Positions 41,280 to 53,900 of a stretch of 64,000 nucleotides of DNA are shown piece by piece. A program made the position numbers and the translations under genes. The DNA is from Penelope pileata (Eukaryota; Chordata; Aves; Galliformes; Cracidae). The stretch is taken from positions 516,336-580,335 of the forward strand of contig WBMW01004128.1 in assembly GCA_013396635.1 (NCBI GenBank), in the 5' to 3' direction. The notes under the pieces were generated by a model. The model was given only the letters and a program-made list of their open reading frames with translations, was not told the origin of the DNA and did not search any database. Within the stretch, counting starts at the first letter, position 1. Every line of letters starts with the position of its first letter.

Positions 41280-41903
41280 CAGGCACGCCAAGCACGGGGC
41301 CGGCTCTGCGGCCCGGCAGAAGCAAAACATGAACAGCGGGGCCGTGCAGGTACCCTGGGCTCTGCAGCTGCTGCCGCTCGGCTCCTGCTGCCCTCCCGGC
41401 CTGCAGCATGCTGGGCCTCAGCCTGTGCCCTAGAGAGGGGCTCGCTGTGAGCCGAGGGAGCCCTGCTGCGAGGGGGAATGCTGGGACCAGGCTGCATCAG
41501 GCAGATAAGTGCATGGGAACGGGCCACACAGTCTCTGAAAGGGAGGAGGAGAGGGAGCGGACATCAGTGCCCTGCAGGGGCAGCCCTGTAACTCGTTCAC
41601 CTGAGCTATGCATTCCATCATGCTCCGTGATACATTCCATTCAGGTTACTAAACTAGACCTAAAGCTCTGCTGCAGAATAGAACTGCATTCCACACAGGG
41701 TGCATCCCGCTTGGTGATGAGACCTGTTGGTTTGGTTGCTCTCTGTTGGTTTGGTTGCTCTCCCTGCTGCCGCAGCCCAGAACACCCATGGCGGCCCGGT
41801 CCCTTCTCAGGTGGCCCTCGGCAGGAAGGATCCTGCCACCAGGTCCCTGCTCTGGCATTGGAACAAGCTCTTATCTCCAAATTCAGTGCTAGGAGCCGAA
41901 AGT

Positions 41904-44265
41904 CTAGTTGTAACTAAACTTGATGTTTGTCCCTAAAGCTGCGTGCAAGGTACCTGAATCCAGGGCAGGCTGGAAAGGGCTTAAATATGTTCTCAGAAAA
42001 TCGACAGGGCTCGTGCATTCCTCAGCTTTGCACAAGGAGCTGATGGTCTCTGCTGGGATGAGCAGCTCGCTTGCAAGAGTGCACAGAGTGTCACTGCTGT
42101 CCTCGCCGTCATCCTGGGAAACAGAGCACGTTGTGAGGCAGGTGCAGGAAGGGCCCGGGGCTGGGAGTTACCGCAGGGCAGCTGGCCCCAGGCAGCGGGC
42201 TGGGGCTGCTCCCCCTGCTCCCCTGTGCCTTGGGAGCACCCAGCAGCTGCAGAGCTCGGGGACACAGCCTGGGAGTGGCATTTCTTACAGCCCTTAGGCA
42301 GTTATTTAAAGGTTACCTCAGCAATTTTTGGCAAATCTGCTGCCACATCCAACAGGAGCGAAAGACACTCAGCGACCATCTCTTCTACAGGCTGCGGTTG
42401 TGTCGAGCCTCGTGGACGTGGCACGGGGGATGTCACTGCTATCGCCTCCCACTCCGGGAACAGCCTCCTCGGGAGGTCGTGTGCCACCACCAGCACCTTG
42501 ATGTCCTGGAGAAAAGCACTGAGTGCAAAGGGAGCGGATTCCGTCCTTAGGACCAGCAAGGGGTTTGTGTCGCATCGCACTCACCCCTCGTAACCCAAGC
42601 ACCGCGCACAGCTCCTGGCTCTGTGCCCGAGCACCGCGTGCTGCTCCCCTCCCGCCCCGGCCCTCTGGCACTGGGGATCTTCCAACAGAAGCTTTCTCCA
42701 GTTGTGCCCCAAGAGCTGTGCAGGGGTCCTGAGCAGGCTGCTGGGTGGGAGGGCAAGGAAGGAGCGGAAGAGCAGGAGGGGTTTGGTGAGCAAAGGCAGG
42801 AGTGGGCTGGTACTGTGCTCCCTGGCACTCAGAATGAAGTCAGTAAAATCACACCTAATGTTCTGTTTAACTTTAAAGGAGCCTTCTGCAGCTTCTGTTA
42901 CAATTTTCTTTTGGCGAAGGTAATGGGAACCACTTACCCAGGACCTTGATTTTGGAGGGAAGCTAGATCCCGGATGAGGAGATGTATTGTGCTGCTGCAC
43001 GACTGCGGGGGAAAGGGCAGAGCTTTTATGGAATTGCATATTACAGAGTAATGGGTGAATACAAAACTTCTCCAGTATCCCTTCCTTTAACCACTTTGCC
43101 TTTGAGCCCCAGGCACTGAGCACAAAGCACACCTGGTTCCACCCATCGAGGTGCAGCGTATTCCAGAGGAAACCTGCTGCAACCCTCGCTGCTGCTCGGG
43201 CCTCAGCTCTGCCTTGAAGCCAATGCATGGAGCAAGGGGCGGTCGCGTGTTTGCAGTCAGCTGCACCCGAGCAGCCGCGTTTGGACGGAGCTGAGTCGAG
43301 GGCACCACATCCCCCCGGGCACTCCTTTAACTTACTTCCACGACGTGGAGAACGTAGCTGGAGCAGAGGAGCAGCAGCCCTGAGACCTCCTCTCTTGTGT
43401 TGTATTTCAACGCATCTTCAAACAATTCTCGGTGATAACCTTGTTTCAAAAGAAACAGGTTGTCACGCTGCTGGCAGTGCTCTGCATTCTGTGCCGTATG
43501 CCCTGCTGCCACGGACAGCAGATTTACAAATGATGCCTTTGTTATTCAGGAGAAACATTAATGGCAGCGTGGGAATTGCTTTGTGATGTGTGCACTGCCA
43601 GAGTTCATGTCAGCTCGTGAAACTGCACCCAGACCTCACTGCTTGGCAGAGCTGGGGTCTGCGATTCGAAGCATGGAACGGTCGGAGCTGGCAGGGCCCT
43701 CTGCCCCCACACTCCATGGGGTGCTCAGAGCCCCCCACTGCCCCTGAGTGTCTGCAGGGATGGGCACCCACCTCTGTTCTGTTCATGGACTGCAGAGCTG
43801 CAGTCACATCGTTATGAGTGCAGATGCATCACCTGTGGGCACCAGGCATGGAGCACTGCAGCAGCTCTGCATCTGCAGCTGAGCTCCTGCCATGGGCACA
43901 AGCTGGCAGAACTGCTCTGGAAGGAAAGTGCTTCTCCCTCAGCAGGCAGCACAGCTGTGAGTGGCTCAGTCACACCTGAAGCTCTAAACCCGGTGTCACG
44001 CTGTCTCAGGTTCCCTCAGGGTTTCTAACAGCCGTGTCCTCCAACACTGCTCCTCGCCAGCCCCCGTGTCACTGCCGTGCACGCAGCCTTAGCGTGCTGC
44101 CAGCTGCAGCAGCGCCGTGCTTCAGTCGTACATCCCGAGGAGTTCGGGGAAGGACGGGAGAACGAGGGGTTCCCTGGAGCCCGGGCACCCACCTGCCACC
44201 TCCTCCGCTGTCACCGCCTCGTGCAGCCGGGCCAGGACGAGCAGCCGCTGCAGCGGGAACCGGCA
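41904..44265 (-). CDS. TEX47-like protein (BLUF-like family), five exons, 5' end missing
   Basis: Minus-strand exons in transcript order: 44265-44193, 43439-43336, 43002-42938, 42518-42317 and 42113-41904 (stop TAG 41906-41904). Lengths 73, 104, 65, 202 and 210 bp join in one frame to 218 codons including the stop, each with an AG acceptor and GT donor. The product has features I recognise from human TEX47 (about 253 residues): FPLQRLLVLARL, then AGYHRELFEDALKYN, EEVSGLLLLCSSYVLHVVE, STIHLLIRDLASLQ, VLVVAHDLPRRLFPEW, VEEMVAECL and SELLIPAETISSLCKAEE. TEX47 is described as having a BLUF-like (ferredoxin-like) fold and testis expression; its function is unknown. About 30 N-terminal residues are missing, probably in the N run at 44293-44341 or just beyond. 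The last exon could instead splice at a GT after LDS. Ortholog or paralog of TEX47 cannot be decided here. Confidence 0.65.
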
Positions 44266-44292
44266 CTGCGGGCAGAGCACAGCGTGGCACTG

Positions 44293-44341
44293 NNNNNNNN
44301 NNNNNNNNNNNNNNNNNNNNNNNNNNNNNNNNNNNNNNNNN
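44293..44341. other. Assembly gap (49 Ns)
   Basis: Forty-nine consecutive Ns in very GC- and CpG-rich DNA. The true length of the gap is unknown, so frames cannot be carried across it. It lies just upstream of the first recognisable exon of the TEX47-like gene and probably hides its start. Confidence 0.99.
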
Positions 44342-44800
44342 CGGCCGGTGGGGGCCGCGCTGGGGCCGCGGAGCCCGGGAGCGGCCGTTGGGGCCGCGCT
44401 GCCCCGCGCGGCATCGTCCCACCGCAGCCCGGCCCGGGCAGGGACAGCGCTCCCCGTTGCTGCGTTTCAGCCACGCGGGGCCGTGGGGCAGCGGCTGAGC
44501 TGGGAGCAGCGCGGCCCGGCCGTGTGCCCCCCATCAGAGGGGAGCGCTCCTCCGGGCGCGTCCGTGCTCCTGGCCGGGGGCTTCGACGGCGCTGAGCCGC
44601 CCCTGCCCCGCCGGGCCGGGAGCTGTGGGTGTCACACAGCCCTCCCCCCAGCACCGCTCCCCACCGTGTTGCCCTGGGGCAGGTCTGGCCGTGCCGCGGC
44701 CCCACGGGCACAGCGCTGTCAGCGCAGCCCCGCGGTGATGTCAGCCCCCCCCAGCACTGCCCGCGCGGCTGCTGCTGCCCGCGGGGCGTGGACGGAGGAA
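44340..44800. promoter_or_regulatory. CpG-island-like stretch, candidate promoter of the TEX47-like gene
   Basis: The sequence right of the gap is strongly GC-rich with many CpG pairs (for example around 44341-44420 and 44500-44620), unlike the flanks. It sits directly upstream of the minus-strand TEX47-like gene, so it may be its promoter. No TATA box is evident. From 44800 to the end of SLC5A11 near 45100 I see no gene; an AATAAA on the plus strand at 45044-45049 has no partner gene. Confidence 0.4.
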
Positions 44801-45148
44801 GGCAGCCCACGTGCGTTAGGGATGGCTACAGAGGCGTAAATAGGAACAGAACCCCAGTCCCAAGTGCCAGCTAGGGCTGTAACCCCAGCGAGCATCATCC
44901 AGTACTTGGAGCAACCCAGCTGCTCCATCCAGCCACCTGCCCCAGCTCTGTGCTCCCAGCTCCTACCCCCAGCTCTGTGCCTTCCCCAGCTGAGCCCCTC
45001 ACAGGAAAGGAGGGATGTGTTGGGGGGAGGGTCTGTCTTCTTAAATAAAGCCTAGAAAGCATTGTGAATGACATTAGCCTTCTGCTAATTATTATTATTT
45101 ACACCAATTACAATTAGTCGATGCCATCCGGAATCCAGCAGCTGCCCG

Positions 45149-47916
45149 CTATGCGAAGTAGGCCCAGAGGAAGACCCCGGCGCAGACGCTCAGGATCAGG
45201 TTGACGTTCAGGACGTGCTTCACCAGCGGGTTCTCCTCCAGGGAAGCCATGGGAAGCTGGGGTCTGCTCGGCGCCGCGTCCTCGGGGCTCTCCCGCCTGC
45301 GCTCCATCCCGCAGAGCCACAGGAAGGTCCTCAGCAGCTTCGAGTCCCTCTTGGTGCCAGGCGGACCTGCGGGGCCAGCACAGAGCGGTCAGCGTCACCC
45401 AGAGCAGAGCCCGGGGTGTGTCAGCGTGCCCTGCAAAGGGCTGCGATGCAGGGCGTCCTCCCCGTTCCTAGGAGTGCCCTAACTGCGCTGAGCGGGGGAG
45501 GCCCTGCCGGTAGCGTCTCTTTGGGCTGTAGGGTCAGTTTCATTCTTCCTTGGAGGTCTGAGCTCCGGCTCTGCTCTTCCCACCGCTGTAGGAAGCGGTA
45601 ACAGCAGCAGCCCTCAAGGCCCGGCTGCAGCTGCGTGGTGCCCATCAGTGCCTTTGCCGCGGGCGTGCTCTGCTCCGGTTGGGGCTGCTCCCCACCACAC
45701 CTGGGTAAAGTGAACTCTCCCGGCTTTGGGATGGACTGGGGCACACGTGGCCGAACGCCAGGAGGATGGGGCTGGTGTGCAACGGGAGGGAGCCCTCCCA
45801 GCGCTGGGAGAGCTGCGCTCAGCTCCCTCACGGCCGCGCTGATCTCTGCCATCGCTTCTGTGGATCAGAGGAACACGCAGCCGGAGCTGCAGAGCTGCAT
45901 AAACAGTGCCCCAAGCCTGGCAAACACAGGTGCTGGCAATCATTGCTGGAGATGCAGAACGCGTGGCCATGTGTTTGTACCTAATGCCAACAAGCACAAG
46001 TTTTAAAAAATGTAAATCCTCCTTCTCTGATCTGTCAAGAACTCCACCCAGGGCTCTGGGTTCTCCCTGCTGCTAGAGTCGATCAGAAAACACCACTGAA
46101 AAACAGAAATGGAATTTCATGAAAATAATTGTGCTTCTCCTCCGCCCTCCCCGTCTGCAGTCAGCGCTCCTGGCTGCGGGCGCAGGCAGCACCGGGCTCT
46201 GGCCTGTGCCCATCCGGCTCCTCGATTTCACACATCTGTAATGCCATCAAGAGATGGAAAAGAAGCTAAACGTTTGCTGTGGTCAAACTGCCAGCTGGAA
46301 CCCCTTTAGCGTGCCCTGAAGGTACGGAAGTCCAGAGGAGGGACTTTTAACCCTTCGTGTCTTCAGAGCCTTTCCGTAACGCCTAGGGTTGTTAGGTGTG
46401 GGGGTTACTGAGTACGGTGTCGCAGCACTTACATTTGTTCTCATCTGAACTATTTTCAGAAGCAATGCTTATATCAATCTGGAGAGCTGGACGCTCAGCT
46501 TCGCGCACTCCTTTTGCAGCGTCAGGAGACGTGCTGACTGCTAGGTCTGGCTTGGCTGGAGGATCCCCGCGTGTGAACCAGGTAAGGCGACTTATCTGAT
46601 GGCATGAAGAGGGGTGTTAAAGGGAGCTGCCCCGCGGAGCCCGGCAGCGCAGCAGCCTGCAGGGAGAGCACGGAGAGGGGCCGCGGGCTGCTCCCCCGCT
46701 GTGCTGCAGCGGGCGGATGGCTCCGTGCTCGGCTGCCAGCACAGAGCGGAGCTGCTTTGGGTCAGCTGGAGCCTGGAGCTCTGCAGGACGCTGTTCTGCT
46801 CTGCGGGCCGCACCGCTGGGTGCAGCCTGAGCGGGCCAGGGAAGGGAGCAAAGGGATGGGAACCGCGGCCGGTGAGGAACGGTGCACAGAACTGGGGCTG
46901 TTTAGAGAAGAGAAGACAGATGGGAGATAGGACAATTTTCTTCAAACACGTAAAAGGCTCGTTAAAGAGGAACGCTCTCGATAGCAGCGACAGGGCAGAG
47001 AGGGGGGGATGAGCACAATATGGAGCTGCAAAGACTCGGCTGGGAGGCGAGGGGAGAACTCCGGGAGGGGCAGGGCCCGGAGCTGATCCCGCTCCTCCCG
47101 GGGCAGCTCCCCGGGGCTCCAGCAGTGAGCTGCCACGGGAACTGCGGAAATGCCAGGATGGGAGCAAGAGATGCACTGGCTGTGTGATTCCTGAAGGTCC
47201 CTCCTGGCCCTCCTTTCTGCTATTGGCGTTTTTCTGTAGCCCTGGTACAGCTATTGAAAGCAGTCAGACTGGCACAAACCTGTTCCAGAGGAAGTGTGCT
47301 CTGTGCCCTTGATCTCTCTTTTCTGCAAGTAAAAGTGGTTCCTCGCTAAATTAGTAAGAGTTCATAAAGATGACCCAGAAGCTGGAATTTCTTGGAAAAT
47401 AGAGGGAAGAAGCCAGTTTGTCACGCATTAAAGACACCCGTCTGAACGGAAGGGCAGCCCTTGGTGCCAGCTACCGCTGACCACTTCCCAGGGTGGGGCT
47501 CTGGGTGCACGGGACCAAAACCCTACAGGAAGGCACGAGGTGCTGGAGCAAAGGGGGGGTGCTGGTAAGGCTGCTGCAAGTGTCCTCACAGCCAAAGAAT
47601 GGCTGGGAGCGCCCATTTCCAGATTATTTCACCTCATTGCCATGGGTGGAACATGGGGCATCCATTTACCGACAAGGAGTGGGGGGGACCATGGACGCAC
47701 CATGTGCTGGGCGGGGGGCTCGCTCAGCAGGCTGACGAGCAGCATGGTCAGCGTGGAGACGGCCGACAGCACCATGGAGAAGTAGAGGTAGTGCACGTAG
47801 CGCAGCACGGCCGGCCGCTCGTCCTGCTGCCCGCACTGCGGCTCGGGGTAGATGAAGTCCAGCACCATCCGGATGACGCCGATCAGCAGCCCCAGCACCA
47901 GGCCCCAGAACGCGCC
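45149..47916 (-). other. SLC5A11: SLC5A11 C-terminal exons 13-15
   Basis: Exon 13 ends after EPPAQHM at a GTGCGT donor (47700-47695), exon 14 (46595-46433) encodes ISRLTWFTRGDPPAK and a poorly conserved acidic cytoplasmic loop, and exon 15 encodes LLRTFLWLCGMER and the last membrane helix. Reading past the exon 13 donor stays open to a stop near 47629, with a second GT (GTAAAT) at 47669-47668, but only the GTGCGT donor joins exon 14 in the frame that gives the human-like LTWFTR sequence. No canonical AATAAA was found just after the stop; AATAAT-type variants lie at about 45090-45105. Confidence 0.9.
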
Positions 47917-50900
47917 CTGGGGAGCGAGGGGCGTTCGCTGGAGCGAGGGGCTACAGGCTGCCAGGCTTTCTCCTTGGTGTTCTTTTATGGCAGCTTCCCT
48001 CTGCCCCCTTTCCTGCTGCCTCTCCGGGCGTGCTGGTGCTGCCACAGCAGCCTGGTGCCTGCCATGCATGGGGGCCATTAACTGTGCTGTGGAGGGGAGG
48101 TGCAGCACCTTGTGCTAAACCACTCGGAGTGATGTTTGCATCCCCCTGGCTGCCGTCACCACAGCTGCTGGCTGCCCTCCAGCTGGTGCAGCCGGGTTTG
48201 GGAAGGCTTTCCCTGCACCCAGCACAGGGGAGGAGCTGCAGGCTGTGGGCTCCCAGTGCCCTGGGGTATGGCTCCTTAACGGCCGGGGCCCTGGTGCAGA
48301 TCTCACAAGTGCATCTAATGAGTGGCTAGCAAGGCCCTAACGAGCTTCGGGCCTTACGAAGGACACCCTGCAGCCAAGCACTGTGGGTCTCTCAGTACTG
48401 CCAAAATGCCTTTGAAAGGCAGTGGGAATCCCTGCCCGGGGGCCGGCTGTGCCCAGCACTGCGCAGCGGGGCTGTTACCTTCTCGTTCGCTCTCTTCCAG
48501 AAGCAGCCCAGGATGAACACTATGGCCACGGGCGGCTGCAGGTAGGAGCTGATGGACTGGATGTAAATGAAGAGCTGTCCGCCCTGCCCGGCCTGGACCA
48601 GTGGGATCCACAGGATGGAGATCACCGTGAGCAGCAGCACGAAGACCCTGCGCGAGGAGATCACAGAACGGGAGGGGTTGGAAGGGACCTCGAGAGATCA
48701 TCGAGTCCCACCCCCCTGCCGAAGCAGGTTCCCTGGTGCAGGGAGATGCCGGTGTCGTTAGCTCAGATCGCTCCTTTCCCAGTGCTCATCTTGCAAAACT
48801 CCTCCTGAGGTCTCTTGCAGCCACGAGGCCTCGGCTCTCGCCCTGCAGCCGACCCGTGCACTGTGGGGCTCTCGGCCCGTCCTCCCCCTGCGCCATCCCT
48901 GTCCGGGCTCCCCCTACCTGCCCACGATCATCAGCTCCCACTCGGAGCAGCGAGGCCGGAAGTGTTTCCAGAGGTCCATGGTGAAAATGGTGCTGGCACT
49001 GTTGAAGATGGACGTCAGGGAGGACATCAGGGCTGCTATCATCACGGCCATCATCAGGCCCCGGAGTCCTGGAAGCAGAAAAAGCCCCTGAGAATCCCGA
49101 ATAACCCCAGCTGCGGGATGGCCTGGAGTTCTTTGAAATACAATGGATTCCAAAGATATTTTTAACCCTGATTTTAAAATGCCCAGCAGTAGGGAGGCTT
49201 TAACAGTCAATTCTCCTCGTTCAACGTCTGTTTATCTCTTATCTGACTTTGTATGCATGGACCTCTGGATGCTGGGTCTCCACCCATCCCTCTCGCTGCG
49301 TGCTGTCCCTTGCCACCCTCCCATCGGTCCCGACGTAACCCCGCTGAGTTACAGCTGCGGGGGTTCCCCCAGCCTTTCCCTGCAGACACCCCTGGCCGGT
49401 GCCGGCACCGCTGCTCACCCACAGGCAGGAGCTCGATCACCAGCTTCGGGTAAGCGATGTCAGAGCAGCCGGATGGGTTCCCACAGATTCTTCGACAAAT
49501 CTCCGGCTCTGCGCAAGCCACCAGATCTGAAACAGGCGGGGGGGGGTGAGAAGCAATGTTTGTGTCGCAAGGAACCAATGCGGCTGAAGCCTGCTGCAGG
49601 AGGGCCTGCACTCTGCCATCGGTAACTGGAAGGAAGTTCCGTCCTGCTCTGGGCACTCAGGCGCTGCAGCCTCGTGCCTTGCCCTGCAGAGCCCGTCCCA
49701 GCTGCAGGGTCCCAGCCCCAAGTGCTCCTCAAGGAGCAGAGCTCTCCTTCAGCACCCACCTGGGAAGAGGACCCGGCTGATCATGCCCGGCATCACCATC
49801 ACGAAGAGCGACAAGATCTTCAGGTAGGAGGTCATCAGGGAGCCTCCCTTGGCGTGGGAGAGGTTTTTGGCAGCGAGGGACCTCTGGACGATGACCTGGA
49901 GGGGAAGAAGAGCGCTGGGTCCGGCGGGGAGCCAGCTGCTGCCGGAGTGCTGGGGCAGCTGCTGAGCACAGGTCTCCCGCTGTGCTCATCTGAGTGCTCT
50001 GCTCTCCTCCAGTCTATTGCCATCTCGGGATAGCGAGCACGCAGCGCAGCGGCAGCTTTACAATTCTTGCTTACATCCTGACTGTCTTACAGACTCTTGT
50101 GTCATCGAACCCGAGCCTGGCCCGAGCAGCATGCTGTTTTACAATCTGTGTTTTGGAGTAAGTGTGCTCAGGCTTAGAGTTTTCTTTTCCTCTCCTTTCG
50201 CTGGGGACTGCCCTGACCTGGAGCCAGGAGCAAAGCCAGTGGGAGGAGCAGTGCAGGGACAGCAGGAGGCTGCCAGGGCGTCCCTGCGGCTCTGGGGGCT
50301 GGAGGAGGTCAGACCCCCGCAGAGCTGAAAGCGCGAGCTCGAGGGTGGCTTGCAAGAAGTGACAGGCAGAAGTTCAAGAAACATCCTTACGGACTGGGAT
50401 TAACACCCCCACATGCATCTCCCCCTTCTTACATCAACATTATTCACAAAACGTAGCTGTGCATGCCATGGTTTGGAGTTGGGGGGCTGGAAGCATCACA
50501 CGTTGCGGCGTTGCCGTCAGACATCGGAGCCAGCCCGGGCCGTGCTGCAGACCGCAGCTTTGCAGAGCCAAGCAGCCGAGGAGGTGAGCTCGGAACCAGG
50601 CAGGGGCAGAAGCAGGGACTCACCTGGTCGGTACACCAGTACCACAGCGACGGGATGGTCATCCCCAGCAGCACCCCCGGCCAGGGCAGGTCGGAGTTAA
50701 CGGGGTCCCGGAAGATGTGGAACGCGTCCGCCCTTGGCAAGCCACAGCTGCTGTTCTCCTGGCGCGTGCTGGGAATGGCTTCAAAGTACTTGGTCTGCAA
50801 ACCTTCCAGGCCGCCGACCTCAACAAAGCCTGAAATAGGTCACGAGATGTAGTTATCACATTTTGTGCTCTTGTTTTCGGTCTCCATAGTTTGCTTTATG

Positions 50901-53900
50901 GATAAGATACATGGACAGTCTCTTAGGTCCTCCCCCAGCACTCTTTAAAATCAGCAGTTACTGACTGGGCAGCCTTGCCCATGGCAGGGGTTGGAACCAG
51001 ATGATCTTTAAGTCCCCTTCCAACCATTCTGTGACAGTGTCTAGCCTATGCCTTTACCACTGGGCTGGGGACGGCATCGTGCTGTAAACCTGTTGGCTAG
51101 AGATGATGCTCGTTCATCTTTTATACTCCCCCAAACCCCATTTCTTTAGGGATTTCTCGTGCATTTTTACCACCTGAAGAACTACTGTAAGATTATTTGT
51201 CTGAACTCATTCCAACAGGAAAATGCACAGAAAGCAGCTGTTAAGGCATCGGCTGTGGTGACCCGGCGTGCCCGCGGTGCTGAAGCTGCCGCACAGCTCA
51301 GCGAGGAGCCCGGGGAGCACTCACTGAAGACCATGAGGGTGATGGCCCCGATCAGCATGATGAAGGTCTGCAGCGCGTCCGTGTAGATGACGGCAGCCAG
51401 CCCACCTGCGGAGCAGAGAGCAGCGCTGGGGGCTGCCTGCAGCCCTATGGCAGCGGCCGGGGGAGCAGCGCAGCCCCGAGCCCTCCCGGCTGCCGCCGTG
51501 TGCTCTGACCGTGTCAAATCGCTCTGAATCACCGTTCTGTCACCAAAAAGCCAGAGGCCGGTACAAGTACGGGAAATGCGTGGAAAAGCTCCAAAGCAAA
51601 GCCCGAGCTGAATGAGGGGGAGGGAAAGAAGCGGAGGTGGAGGGGATCTCAGTGAGCAGCATCACCAGGGTGAGCACTGGGAAAGGAGCAGCCTTTGTTT
51701 GTGTGGGATTTGCTCCGTGCGTGGCTTTGTTCCATTTGGCCACTCTTAGCCCCAAAGGGCACCCAGTGCTGACAGTGCTTTCCGCATCACACGGCTCATT
51801 GCTATGTTAACCCCTCGTACCCCCAAACAGCCCAGGGGAGGAACTGTGCTGGGCAATGCCACCAGCATCACTTCCCTTAGGGAGGGGCTGACACCCATCT
51901 GTGTCTGGCACGGACTTGCAAGGGGCATTCATTTCATTTACTCACACCTGGGAATGTTTTTTTAACAGGTGAGTTACCAAGTGCTGTTTTCCCTGATCTC
52001 CATACTCATGGCAAGAACAGATGGAAGGGAAATGCAGGGCCCCAGCCCCAGGTGGGAGGATGCTCTGTGCACTGGGTGCACGCTGCGCTGGCTCTGCTGT
52101 GCTGCGACCCGGCACAGCCGCGTACCTGCGACGGTGTAGACAGCAGTGATTGCCAGCAGCCCCGCGACGGCGATGTAGAGGTCCCAGTGCAAGGCTTGCT
52201 GAATGAAGAGGGCCCCAGCGTACATATCGACCTACAAACAGAAATTACTGCAGTGACTGCGATGACGTTACCCAGCCCCTGCGTGCCGGTGGTGCCGGGG
52301 AGCAGGCACGCGGAGATTTGCATCGCAGCCAATTTCTTCTGATGGAGCACCTGAGGACAGCCCCTGGGTGACCGTGGGACCCCGTGAGTGCAGGGATGAG
52401 GCAGCCGTGTGCCAGGCTGCCCGGATCACCTGCACCCTCTGTGCAGAGGAAAATCACTGCAGGGCCCTCCCCAGCTCACACACTGCTGTGCTGTTAATGA
52501 GCGCCGTTAATGAGCAGCCCGCAGGGTGTTGCGCAAGGCCTGGGGCAGTTACCCATTGCAGGCTCTGCATCGAACAGCAGCAGTGAATCGCTGGGCCCTT
52601 TCCATCTGAGCACGTACCAGCTCCTGCACTCATCCTGCACGTGGCAGCGGTTGGTGTCTGTGCAGGAAATGAACGTGCAAAGGGAGGGGGCCAGGCAAGC
52701 TGGCCGGGCAGACACAGCCTAACAGCACTGGCACCCGCTCAGCCCAGCTGCTCCATGCATCGTTGCTCAGGGTGCTGACATCTTGCTTTGCCCTGACCGT
52801 AGCAAGTGTTCAAATCCTTCATGGGGAAAAAAATGTAACTCTTTTTGTGTAACTTCTCAAAACAGCTATGTCCCTCTTTCTCACGTGTTCTGAAGAAATA
52901 CGCCCATTTCTGGCTCCCTGGGGAAGGGCCAGCCTAGCTGCTGAGCGCACCTTTCCCAGGCAGGCTGCACTCAGCCCCCTTTCCTTTTCCTACTTACTGA
53001 TATTTTGGTGAAGATGTAGATGAACAAGTAGAGGATCGCCAGGAACATCTGGATTCGTTTTCCCCCAAAACGTTTCTGCAGGTACTCGGGCATGGTGGTG
53101 ACCTGTGCGGGACGGGCACCGATGGGGAGCGGGTGGCACAGGGGGGATCAGCGGGGGGAGGAGGCAGCGGGGGTGGCTGAGCCCCTTGGACCCCAGCGAG
53201 TCACTGATGGACACAGTGCCCCGTTTACTTACTCCTGCTGCTATGTAAATGGGAAGGAACAGCCAGGCCAGCACCAAAACAGAGAACATGCCCTGCGGAA
53301 CACATGGAAAGGAAGGTCAGAGTGCTGCTGCCGGCCGCGAGCCGGTGGGGAGGGCGAGTGCACCCGGGGGCACGGGGACATGGGGGCTTCTCGGGCCACC
53401 AGCAGCTGGTGGAGGCAGCAGGAGGGCTGCTGTGCCCTGCTGTGCCATGCCACACTGTGCCCTGCTGTGCCGTGCCATGCCACACTCACGCTCCACTCGT
53501 AGGCTGTCGCAGCGATTCCTGACGCAGCTCCTGACCCAGCCAGGCCGATGAAGTGCCCGCTTCCAATATTGCTGGCAAACAGGGATGCACCCACCTGGGT
53601 AGAGACACGGGGGTCAGGCACGGTGTCCCTGGGAGGACCAGGGGTGCACAGGGCAGCTCGGTGTGCAGGCAGACATCGTGCCAGCTGGCTTCCCTGGCCT
53701 TGAAGAAAGCCAGCATTGTAACTCGGTCTTTGCAAAACATGGAACTCATCTTTTTCTTCTGTTTGGAGAAATGAATTCTGCTTGGACAACAGTCTCGCTG
53801 TGACCCAGGGGCACAAGCGGGATGACAACAAAGACACTTACAGGCCACCACACCATCTGTCCTCCAGCCAGAAAGTAGCCTTTCACCGTGCTGCGCTGCG

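Noticed and set aside
42581..43228. 215-residue minus-strand frame read as one exon
   Set aside because: Only 42938-43002 is coding, and in a different frame, when spliced into the TEX47-like gene; the rest is intron and exon shadow.
44117..44839. Long frames crossing the N gap
   Set aside because: Frame across Ns is meaningless and the flanks are CpG-rich with no stops by chance.
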